From NCBI GenBank assembly GCA_036402215.1, contig DASWTI010000179.1, positions 1 to 29,354 on the forward strand: a stretch of 29,354 bases of DNA, in the 5' to 3' direction. Made by a program: the position numbers and the translations under genes. Under the pieces are notes generated by a model, which saw only the letters and a program-made list of their open reading frames with translations, made no database searches and had not been told where the DNA came from. This DNA comes from DASXTS01 sp036402215. Its GTDB lineage: Bacteria > Actinomycetota > Actinomycetes > Mycobacteriales > Pseudonocardiaceae. This document shows, one piece after another, positions 15,552 through 22,983 of the stretch (its first letter is position 1; each line of letters begins with the position of its first letter).

Positions 15552-15557
15552 ACCCTA
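15552..15557 (-). promoter_or_regulatory. Possible -10 element (TAGGGT) for glgP
   Basis: On the minus strand TAGGGT fits TANNNT and ends 9 nt before the GTG start at 15542, giving at most a very short leader. No clear -35 box is seen in the GC-rich sequence upstream. Confidence 0.35.
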
Positions 15558-15603
15558 GCCCGGCCGGTCCGGGCGGCCCGCACGCCGCCCCCCGCTCCCG
15601 GAT

Positions 15604-15625
15604 GCCGGGACGACGCGTCCCCGGC
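15604..15625 (-). terminator. Imperfect hairpin at the end of the sugar cluster
   Basis: GCCGGGAC (15604-15611) pairs with GTCCCCGGC (15617-15625) with one bulged base and a 5-nt loop. It starts about 15 nt beyond the stop of the Tat-exported TIM-barrel gene and precedes glgP, so it may end the long minus-strand transcript. Confidence 0.4.
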
Positions 15626-15639
15626 CCCGCGGGAGGCGG

Positions 15640-16521
15640 TCAGTAACGGAGATCCCGCAGGTAGTCGTAGCCGACGCGGGCCGTGGCCAGCGGGTCGGAC
15701 GGCTGGTCGTGCTCGACGATGTACTCGAAGCGGCCGCCGGAGCGGGTCTCGCGGAAGATCCGGCCGAAGTCGATGGTGCCGGCGCCGAGGTCGGCGAACG
15801 AGCCGTCCGGGGCGCGGTCCTTCACGTGGAACTGGCGGAACCGCCGCGGGTCCCTGGCCACCACCTCCACCGGGTCGGCGCCGCCGGTGACCGCCCAGTA
15901 CAGGTCGAGCTCCATGTGCAGCGCCGGGTCGGTGCCGTTCAGCAGGATGTCGTAGCCGGTGCGGCCGTCGGACAGAGTGGCGAACTCCTGGGCGTGGTTG
16001 TGGTAGCCGTACTGCAGGCCCTGGCGGCGGGCCAGCAGGGCGGCGGCGCTGAGCCGGTCGGCGAGCGCGGACCACTCCTGCGGCGTGGTGTACGCGGCGT
16101 ACGGCATGGCGGCGTACCGGCAGCCGAGGGTGAGGCAGTCGTCCACGGTGCGCGCGAAGTCGCCGTCCGGGCCGACGTGCGCCGAGGTGGCGCGGATGCC
16201 GGTGCGGTCCAGGATCCGGCGGAACCCGGCCGCCGTCAGGCCGTAGGTGCCGGCCAGCTCGACCTTGCGGTAACCGATGCGGCGCAACGACTCCAGCACC
16301 GGCTCGGGGTTGTTTCCGATGACGGACCGCAGGGTGTACAGCTGCACGCTGATCTGTTCCCTGGGTACCCGCCGCCCCGGCCGGTGGCCGTGGCCGTCGG
16401 TGCCGGCGGCCTCGGTGGCCGCCGCGGTGGCGGACGAGCCGCCGATCAGGGCACCCGCGGCGACCACGCCGGTGGCGGCGAGTCGTAACGCGGTCCTGCG
16501 GTCCATCCCGGGAGTGCACAT
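15640..16521 (-). CDS. Tat-exported sugar isomerase/epimerase-like TIM-barrel protein
   Basis: This 293-aa protein belongs to the AP_endonuc_2 (xylose-isomerase-like) TIM-barrel superfamily. The N-terminus MCTPGMDRRTALRLAATGVVA has a twin-arginine pair at residues 8-9 followed by a hydrophobic stretch and AxA-type sites near 31-35, indicating Tat export. The barrel starts at about 56 (ISVQLYTLRS). Likely metal ligands are in YGYHNHAQEF, MELDLYW, FHVKDR and YIVEHDQ. Relatives isomerise or epimerise keto-sugars, inositols or hydroxypyruvate. ATG 16521 is chosen because AGGAG lies 11 nt upstream; upstream codons belong to the preceding gene's reading region. It begins 7 nt after the stop of the cytosolic paralogue. 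An exported member cannot act on a phosphorylated intracellular sugar, so a free keto-sugar or glycoside substrate is inferred. Confidence 0.87.
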   Translation of the reverse strand: MCTPGMDRRTALRLAATGVVAAGALIGGSSATAAATEAAGTDGHGHRPGRRVPREQISVQLYTLRSVIGNNPEPVLESLRRIGYRKVELAGTYGLTAAGFRRILDRTGIRATSAHVGPDGDFARTVDDCLTLGCRYAAMPYAAYTTPQEWSALADRLSAAALLARRQGLQYGYHNHAQEFATLSDGRTGYDILLNGTDPALHMELDLYWAVTGGADPVEVVARDPRRFRQFHVKDRAPDGSFADLGAGTIDFGRIFRETRSGGRFEYIVEHDQPSDPLATARVGYDYLRDLRY

Positions 16522-16528
16522 GACGAGA

Positions 16529-17539
16529 TCAGCTCCTGTCGCTGGAGAAGGCGGCGTCGAAGGCCGCCGACGGCGGGTCGAAGGCGAGCCGGGCGACGAA
16601 CTCACGGGCCTCGGGGGCGCCGACCAGGCGGTCCATGCCGGCGTCCTCCCACTCGATCGAGATGGGCCCGTCGTAGCCGATGGCGTTGAGCGCGCGGAAG
16701 CAGTCCTCCCACGGCACCTCGCCGTGCCCGGTGGACACGAAGTCCCAGCCGCGGCGCAGGTCCGCCCACGGCAGGTGGCTGCCCAGCCGGCCGTTGCGGC
16801 CGTTGCCGACGCGGCGCTTCGCGTCCTTGCAGTCCACGTGGTAGATGCGGTCGGCGAAGTCGAGGATGAAGCCGACCGGGTCGAGGTCCTGCCACACGAA
16901 GTGCGACGGGTCCCAGTTGAGGCCGAACGCGGGGCGGTGGCCGATGGCCTCCATGGTGCGCACGGTCGTCCAGTAGTCGTAGGCGATCTCGCTGGGGTGC
17001 ACCTCGTGGGCGAAGCGCACGCCCACCTCGTCGAACACGTCCAGGATCGGGTTCCAGCGGTCGGCGAAGTCCTGGTACCCGGCGTCGATCATGGCCGCGG
17101 AGGCCGGCGGGAACATGGCCACGCACTTCCAGATCGCGGAGCCGGTGAAGCCGACCACGGTGTTCACGCCGAGCGCGGCGGCCACCCGGGCGGTGTCCTT
17201 CATCTCCTCGGCGGCGCGGCGGCGGACGCCCTCGGGCTCGCCGTCGCCCCAGATGCGCGCCGGCAGGATGTCGTGGTGCCGCTCGTCGATCGGGTCGTCG
17301 CACACGGCCGGGCCGACGAGGTGGTTGCTGATGGTCCAGACCTTGAGCCCGTGCCGGTCCAGGATCTCCTTGCGCCCGGCGAGGTACGCCGGGTCGGCGA
17401 GCGCGGCCGCGACGTCGAGGTGGTCGCCCCAGCAGGCGATCTCCAGGCCGTCGTAGCCCCACTTGGCGGCCAGCTGACAGACCTCCTCGAACGGCAGGTC
17501 GGCCCACTGACCGGTGAACAACGTGATCGGACGCGACAT
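16529..17539 (-). CDS. Sugar isomerase/epimerase, xylose-isomerase-like TIM barrel
   Basis: This 336-aa cytosolic protein of the AP_endonuc_2 superfamily is related to IolE/IolI and D-tagatose/D-psicose 3-epimerase-type enzymes. Residues suggesting the divalent-metal site are Glu179 (AHEVHPSE), Asp210 and His213 (NWDPSHFVWQ), His234/Asp236 (YHVDCKDAK) and Glu296 (SIEWEDAG). ATG 17539 is secure: AAGGAG lies 6 nt before it. The reaction is likely the isomerisation or epimerisation of a keto-sugar released by the upstream enzymes; the exact sugar cannot be read. It follows the giant secreted protein after a very stable hairpin and precedes the exported paralogue by 7 nt, so the two barrels form a sub-operon. 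Confidence 0.9.
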   Translation of the reverse strand: MSRPITLFTGQWADLPFEEVCQLAAKWGYDGLEIACWGDHLDVAAALADPAYLAGRKEILDRHGLKVWTISNHLVGPAVCDDPIDERHHDILPARIWGDGEPEGVRRRAAEEMKDTARVAAALGVNTVVGFTGSAIWKCVAMFPPASAAMIDAGYQDFADRWNPILDVFDEVGVRFAHEVHPSEIAYDYWTTVRTMEAIGHRPAFGLNWDPSHFVWQDLDPVGFILDFADRIYHVDCKDAKRRVGNGRNGRLGSHLPWADLRRGWDFVSTGHGEVPWEDCFRALNAIGYDGPISIEWEDAGMDRLVGAPEAREFVARLAFDPPSAAFDAAFSSDRS

Positions 17540-17559
17540 GGTGCTCCTTCGTCGTGATA

Positions 17560-17598
17560 CCCGGGCGGGCGCCGCCGGGAGCCCGGCGCCCGCCCGGG
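17560..17598 (-). terminator. Very strong hairpin between the giant secreted-protein gene and the isomerase pair
   Basis: CCCGGGCGGGCGCC (17560-17573) and GGCGCCCGCCCGGG (17585-17598) form a perfect, all-GC 14-bp stem with an 11-nt loop. It begins 6 nt after the TGA at 17605-17607 and ends about 10 nt before the AAGGAG of the next gene. It may be a partial terminator, or a barrier protecting the upstream mRNA 3' end, allowing different expression of the two parts of the cluster. Confidence 0.65.
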
Positions 17599-17604
17599 GT
17601 GATG

Positions 17605-20600
17605 TCACCGCACGGCTCGGCCGAACCGGGCGGAGTTGACGGACCCCTGGATGGCGTCGATGACGGCTTCGGCATCCCGGACCAGCGTGGCCCGCACCTC
17701 GGCGTCCGGCACCCGGACGGGCCGGTTCGCCAGGGTGGCGAAGTCCCGCAGCAGCCGGACGGCGCGCTCGTCGCGGCCGGCGGCCTCGGCCACCCGCGCC
17801 TGGGAGAGCAGCCGGCTGAGGTCGTCGTACGCGGCCCCGGGCAGCCGGTTGGTCGCCCGGAAGCGGTCCAGCAGCTGGCCGAGGTCGCGCAGCGAGGTGG
17901 TGGTGGCGAACGACACGGTGCGCACCGTGCGGTTGCCGGCCGCGTCCACCGCCTCGGCGCGCAGCTGGTGCACGCCGAGCGGCAGCCGGTACAGCGCCAC
18001 CAGCGCGCCGCTGGCCAGCGCCGTGCCGTCGAGCGTGGCGCCGGTGCCCGCGAGCCCCGAGGTGGCGTCCGAACCGGCGTAGGAGACCACCAGGTCGGTG
18101 GCATCGCCGTAGACGCGGTTCTCGGTGATCCCGCCGACGGTGAGCGCGGGGGCCACCGTGTCGATGTCCACCGCGAGCGAGCGGGTGACCTCGACGTTGC
18201 CGGAGTCGTCGGTGGAGCGGTACTCCACGGTGTGCCGGCCCTCGGCGGTGACGGTGAACGGCGCGGTGTACGCGGTCCAGGCGCCGCCGTCGACGCGGTA
18301 CTCGGTGCTCGTCACGGTGCCGCCGCCGGCATCGGAGGCGGTGAGCGTCACGGTCACCGGCGCGGTACGGAACCAGCCGCCGGAGCCGTTCGGCTCGTCG
18401 GGCGTGGTGGCCGCGAGCGTGGTCGGCGCCGCGGTGTCGAGCTCCTTGATCCGGATGTTGCGGAAGTACACGTCGTCGCCGTCGCCGTGGTTCTGGATGC
18501 CCACGAAGCTCGGCGCGTTCATCCGGTTCGGGTCGGTGTCGGTGTAGTCGTTGATCAGGACGTCGTTGAGGTACACGCGGATGCGGTCCCCGGTGACGAC
18601 GATCTCGTAGGCGTTCCACTCCCCCGGCGGGTTGAGCGCCGCGTCCCTGGCCGCGAGGTCCGCGGACCGGAACGCGTAGATGGCGCCGGTGGTGCGGTCG
18701 GGGGCGTCGGTGGCGTCGATCTGCACCTCGTGGCCCCGGTTCACCGCCACCCAGGGGTCGGTGCCCGGGTCCGGGAAGCCCACGAAGACACCGGAGTTGT
18801 CGTCGCCGGCGACCTTCCAGTCGAGCTTGAGCGAGTAGCTGTCGAACGACTCGGCCTGGTACCAGTACAGGCCCAGGCCGCCGCGGGACAGCAGCTCGCA
18901 GTTCACCAGGTCGAAGCCGCCGGGGCCGGCCTGCGCCCAGCCGGCGGTGCCGGTGCCGTCGAACAGGCTGCGGTAGCCGGCGCCGGGGTCGGCCGGCGCG
19001 CACTCGGCCGGTTCGTCCAGGGTGAACGAGTCGAACCGGGCACGCTCACCGGCGACGCCGTGGAAGGCGGCCAGGCCGACCCGGGGGTTCGGCAGGTTGG
19101 CCAGCGACCGGGCGGGACCGACCTGCTGCCAGTTCTGGCCGTCGGCGGAGACGGACACGGTGAGGGTGCCGCCGTCGGCGTGCAGCCGCAGCCAGGCGTC
19201 GGAGTTGATGCCGGCCGGCAGCGGGCCGCTCTGGTCGGCGACCGACTGGCCGTTGACCGTGCTGCCGTTCTCCAGCCGCCAGCCCTGCCCCGGCATGTGG
19301 ATGAGCACGGCCTTGACGAAGTTCTGGTCCGTCGAGTGCGCGATCAGGCCACCCTGCACGTAGTCGCTGGTACCGGTGATGGACATCCGGGTGGTCGCCG
19401 TCCAGCGGCCGCCCGCCGGTGCCGGCTGCAGCACGATGTTCTGCGCGTCGACCGTGCCGTTGTACATGTCGCCGGGCCGGGCGTCGATCTCCAGCGCCCC
19501 GCCGGCCACGCGGTAGCCGTCGGGGTACTCGCGCAGCACGGTCGGCCAGCGGCAGCGGTCCAGCTCGTCGCCGTCGAAGGTGTCGCTCGGGTCGACCGGG
19601 GCGCCCGGGTCCTCGCACGGCGGCTCGGGTGGCACGCCCACGCCGCCGACCAGGCGCACCAGGTCGACGTCGAACAGCCCGCCGGTGCCGGTGCCGCGGA
19701 ACACCAGGTACAGCGGCCCGTCGCCGGCGGCCGCGGTGATCGGCGCCGGGGCCAGGTCGAGGTAGTTGTCCCAGCCGCCGGTGCTCGGCACCTGCACGGT
19801 CTGCACGAGCGGGCCGTCGACCGCGCCGGAGCGCACCTCGATGGTGCCGCCCGCGCCGCCGGAGGAGATCCGGTAGCCGATGTCCGTCACGCCCTGCAGG
19901 TCGAGCGGGTCGAAGGCGATCCAGTCGCCGTTGTCGATGTAGCCGACGCGGCGTCCGCCGCTGGCCTGCGCCTGGTCCACCACCGTGATGCCATTGGCCT
20001 CGGCGAAGTGCTCGGCCTGCTTGGCCCGCGGCTGCAGGACCGCCTCGTCGGAGCCGGTCAGCGCGGGTTGGCCGTTGGCGCCGCCGTCGGTGTACGTGGC
20101 GTTGACGACGCCGAACACGTTGGCCTCCGGCCCGTGGCCCTCGTCGGCCACGGTGAGCAGTTCGCCCTCGCAGCCGGTGGCCCGGGAGAGCGGGTGCCCG
20201 TGGTCGTCGTGGCCGAGGATGTACTCGACGACCACCCGCGAGCAGTCGATGTTCGCGCCGTCCTCGGGGTCGGTGACCGTCACCCGGAACGGCACCCGGT
20301 CGCCGAAGGAGAAGACGCCGCCGTTGGGCGGTGGGTCGAGCACCACGGTCGGCGCGGTGTTGCCGACCACGATGCGCACCGTGGCCACGGAGTCGCGGCC
20401 GGTCGAGTCGGACACCGTGAGCCGCGCGGTGTAGGTGCCGTTCGCGGTGTACGTGTGCTCGACCGGGCCGGGCTCGGTGGAGTCCACGGTGCCGTCGCCG
20501 GTGAAGTCCCAGGCGTAGGTGATCGGGTCGCCGTCCGGGTCCTCGGTGCCGGCCGGGTCGAAGCGCACGGTGAGTGGCGCCTGCCCGGAGGTCGGGTCGG

Positions 20601-22884
20601 CGGACAGCCGGACCCGCGGCGCCCGGGTGCCCTGCGTGTAGTCGATGCGGTAGACCGCCGACTCGGGGCTGCCGCCGAAGTACCCGGTGCCGTAGTCGAG
20701 CACGTAGAGCGAGCCGTCCGGGCCGAACTCCAGGTTCATCGGCCGCACCAGCGTCATCGAGTCGAAGAACGGATCGATCTTCTCCGCCGAGCCGTCGCCG
20801 GCCAGGGTGACGGCCTTGATCCAGCTGCGCTCCCACTCGTGCAGGAACACCTTGCCGTCGTAGTACTCGGGGAACTTGGTGGGCGAGGCCAGCGCCGGGT
20901 CGAAGTCGTAGACCGGGCCGCCCATCGGCGACTCCGAGCCGCTGCCGAACTCGGGGCGGCTCGCGCCGTCGTACGGCAGCCAGGCCGCCTGGGCCGGTGG
21001 CAGCTGGCGCAGGCCGGTGTTGTTCGGCGAGTCGTTCACCGGGGCCGCGCAGTCGAACGTGGCGCCGGAGGGCCCGGACGGGAACTGGTAGTCCACGTAG
21101 GCGAGCTGATCGCCCGTGCAGTACGGCCAGCCGAAGTTGCCGGGGCCGGTGATGCGGTTGAACTCCACGGTGCCGCCGGGGCCGCGGCCCGGGTTCGCCG
21201 CACCGGCGTCCGGGCCGTAGTCACCGAGGTACAGCACGCCGGTCGCGCGGTCCACGGCGAAGCGGAACGGGTTGCGGAAGCCCATGGCGTAGATCTCGGG
21301 CCGGGTCCGCTCGGTGCCCGGTGCGAACAGGTTGCCGGCCGGCACGGTGTACGTGCCGTCGGCGCCGACCGTGATCCGCAGGACCTTGCCGCGCAGGTCG
21401 TTGGAGTTGGCCGAGGTGCGCTGCGCGTCGAACGCCGGGTTGCGCGTGGCGCGCTCGTCGATCGGCGTGTACCCGTCGGAGGCGAACGGGTTGGTGTCGT
21501 CGCCGGTGGACAGGTACAGGTTGCCGGCCGCGTCGAAGTCGATCTCGCCGCCGGCGTGGCAGCAGATGCCGCGGTTGGCCGGCACCTGCAGGATGCGCTG
21601 CTCGGAGGCCAGGTCGAGCGTGCCGTCGTCCAGGAAGCGGAAGCGGCTGAGCTGGTTGTACCCGTTCCAGGGGTCGAAGGTGCCCGGCGGCCCGTCCGTG
21701 GGGGCGTCGCCGGCGGGGGTGTCCAGCGGCGGCGCGTAGTAGAGGTAGACCCAGCGGTTGGACTCGAAGTCCGGGTCGATCGCGATGCCCTGCAGGCCGT
21801 CCTCGTCGTGCGTGTAGACCGGCACGCTGGCGGCCAGCGAGGTGGTGGCTTCCGGCGTGGTCAGCCACACCCGGCCGTCGCGCGAGGTGTGCAGCACCCG
21901 GCGGTCCGGCAGCACGGCCAGCGCGATCGGCTCACCGGTCTTCTCCTCGCCCATGGCGAGCGTCACCTGGTCGAACGACTCGTCCACGGTGGCGCCGCAG
22001 TCCGCGCTCTCGTACCCGGCGGCCGTGCGGATGCCGCCCAGCAGGTGCGCCAGGGCCTCCGGCTCGGAGTACGAGGCTGCGGTGTGGCCGATGCCGGTGT
22101 ACCAGGCGCGGCCGCCGTCGACGTTCTGGCACCAGGAGATCGGGTGGTCGTGGCCCATGGCGCCGGCCCCGGGGGCGTAGCTCGCCTCGTCGAGCGCGGC
22201 GAGCACGTGCACCCGGCCGCGCGGGTTGGCGCGGAAGTTGTACCACTCGTCGGTGCGCGTCCAGCGCTGCGGCAGGCCCTCGGTGGACGGGTGCACCCGG
22301 TCCGGCACCACGATGTCGGCCTGCTGGATCTGCGGGTGGGAGGTGAAGTAGGCGCCGACCAGCTCGCCGTACCAGGGCCAGTCGTACTCGGTGTCCGAGG
22401 CGGCGTGGATGCCGACGTAGCCGCCGCCGGCCCTGATGTAGCGCTCGAACGCGCCCTGCTGCTCGGCGTTCAGCACGTCGCCGGTGGTGGACAGCCAGAT
22501 GACCGCGGCGTACCGCGCCAGGTTGGCGTCGGTGAACGCGGCCGCGTCCTCGGTGGCGTCGACGGCGAAGTCGTTCGCCGCGCCGAGCTGCTGGACGGCC
22601 GCGATGCCGGCCGGGATGGAGTCGTGGCGGAAACCCGCGGTCTTCGAGAAGACGAGCACCGAGAACTGGTCGGCGGGCGGCTGCGCGGCCGCCGTGGCCG
22701 GGACGGCGAGCAGCCCGAGCACGGTGGCCAGCGCGGCGAGCAGCGCGAGGAAGGGTGCGGCGGGGCGATGCCGGGTCGGCGTGGCCGACACCGCCCCACC
22801 GCGTCCAGGGCCGCGCGACGGTACGCGCGGCGGCTTCGAGGTTCGGTCGGCGTGCTCTGCTCGTGGCGCGGAACTCTCGCGCAC
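17605..22884 (-). CDS. Giant secreted ThuA / sugar dehydrogenase propeller / DUF1080 carbohydrate-active protein
   Basis: This is a 1759-aa exported protein. A long basic N-region precedes the signal helix PFLALLAALATVLGLLAVPA (44-63), with cleavage likely after ATAAA. Domains in order: ThuA (about 73-295, GIHAASDTEYDWPWYGEL); PQQ-type glucose/sorbosone dehydrogenase propeller (about 318-745, with CCHAGGEIDF supplying the expected catalytic His443, and GFRNPFRF); PKD (about 756-841); an Ig-like region (845-950); CBM6-like (954-1078, YIDNGDWIAFDPLDL); LamG/DUF1349-like (1100-1290); DUF1080, the 3-keto-disaccharide hydrolase family (about 1301-1482, SLFDGTGTAGW, VQIDATDAPDR, NAYEIVVTGDRIRVYLN); two Ig-like repeats (1484-1660); and FIMAH (about 1665-1745). 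GTG 22884 is preferred because AAGGAG lies 6 nt upstream; GTG 22791 is possible. A role in oxidising and then cleaving glycosides outside the cell is inferred. Confidence 0.9.
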   Translation of the reverse strand: MRESSAPRAEHADRTSKPPRVPSRGPGRGGAVSATPTRHRPAAPFLALLAALATVLGLLAVPATAAAQPPADQFSVLVFSKTAGFRHDSIPAGIAAVQQLGAANDFAVDATEDAAAFTDANLARYAAVIWLSTTGDVLNAEQQGAFERYIRAGGGYVGIHAASDTEYDWPWYGELVGAYFTSHPQIQQADIVVPDRVHPSTEGLPQRWTRTDEWYNFRANPRGRVHVLAALDEASYAPGAGAMGHDHPISWCQNVDGGRAWYTGIGHTAASYSEPEALAHLLGGIRTAAGYESADCGATVDESFDQVTLAMGEEKTGEPIALAVLPDRRVLHTSRDGRVWLTTPEATTSLAASVPVYTHDEDGLQGIAIDPDFESNRWVYLYYAPPLDTPAGDAPTDGPPGTFDPWNGYNQLSRFRFLDDGTLDLASEQRILQVPANRGICCHAGGEIDFDAAGNLYLSTGDDTNPFASDGYTPIDERATRNPAFDAQRTSANSNDLRGKVLRITVGADGTYTVPAGNLFAPGTERTRPEIYAMGFRNPFRFAVDRATGVLYLGDYGPDAGAANPGRGPGGTVEFNRITGPGNFGWPYCTGDQLAYVDYQFPSGPSGATFDCAAPVNDSPNNTGLRQLPPAQAAWLPYDGASRPEFGSGSESPMGGPVYDFDPALASPTKFPEYYDGKVFLHEWERSWIKAVTLAGDGSAEKIDPFFDSMTLVRPMNLEFGPDGSLYVLDYGTGYFGGSPESAVYRIDYTQGTRAPRVRLSADPTSGQAPLTVRFDPAGTEDPDGDPITYAWDFTGDGTVDSTEPGPVEHTYTANGTYTARLTVSDSTGRDSVATVRIVVGNTAPTVVLDPPPNGGVFSFGDRVPFRVTVTDPEDGANIDCSRVVVEYILGHDDHGHPLSRATGCEGELLTVADEGHGPEANVFGVVNATYTDGGANGQPALTGSDEAVLQPRAKQAEHFAEANGITVVDQAQASGGRRVGYIDNGDWIAFDPLDLQGVTDIGYRISSGGAGGTIEVRSGAVDGPLVQTVQVPSTGGWDNYLDLAPAPITAAAGDGPLYLVFRGTGTGGLFDVDLVRLVGGVGVPPEPPCEDPGAPVDPSDTFDGDELDRCRWPTVLREYPDGYRVAGGALEIDARPGDMYNGTVDAQNIVLQPAPAGGRWTATTRMSITGTSDYVQGGLIAHSTDQNFVKAVLIHMPGQGWRLENGSTVNGQSVADQSGPLPAGINSDAWLRLHADGGTLTVSVSADGQNWQQVGPARSLANLPNPRVGLAAFHGVAGERARFDSFTLDEPAECAPADPGAGYRSLFDGTGTAGWAQAGPGGFDLVNCELLSRGGLGLYWYQAESFDSYSLKLDWKVAGDDNSGVFVGFPDPGTDPWVAVNRGHEVQIDATDAPDRTTGAIYAFRSADLAARDAALNPPGEWNAYEIVVTGDRIRVYLNDVLINDYTDTDPNRMNAPSFVGIQNHGDGDDVYFRNIRIKELDTAAPTTLAATTPDEPNGSGGWFRTAPVTVTLTASDAGGGTVTSTEYRVDGGAWTAYTAPFTVTAEGRHTVEYRSTDDSGNVEVTRSLAVDIDTVAPALTVGGITENRVYGDATDLVVSYAGSDATSGLAGTGATLDGTALASGALVALYRLPLGVHQLRAEAVDAAGNRTVRTVSFATTTSLRDLGQLLDRFRATNRLPGAAYDDLSRLLSQARVAEAAGRDERAVRLLRDFATLANRPVRVPDAEVRATLVRDAEAVIDAIQGSVNSARFGRAVR

Positions 22885-22983
22885 GGTCAGCTCCTTTGCT
22901 CCGTGACGGTGCGGGGCCGGCCGCCGACTGCCGGTTCCGCCGTTCTCCTGGGTCCGGTGACGCTGCTCCGAGGGGTCGTGGGG

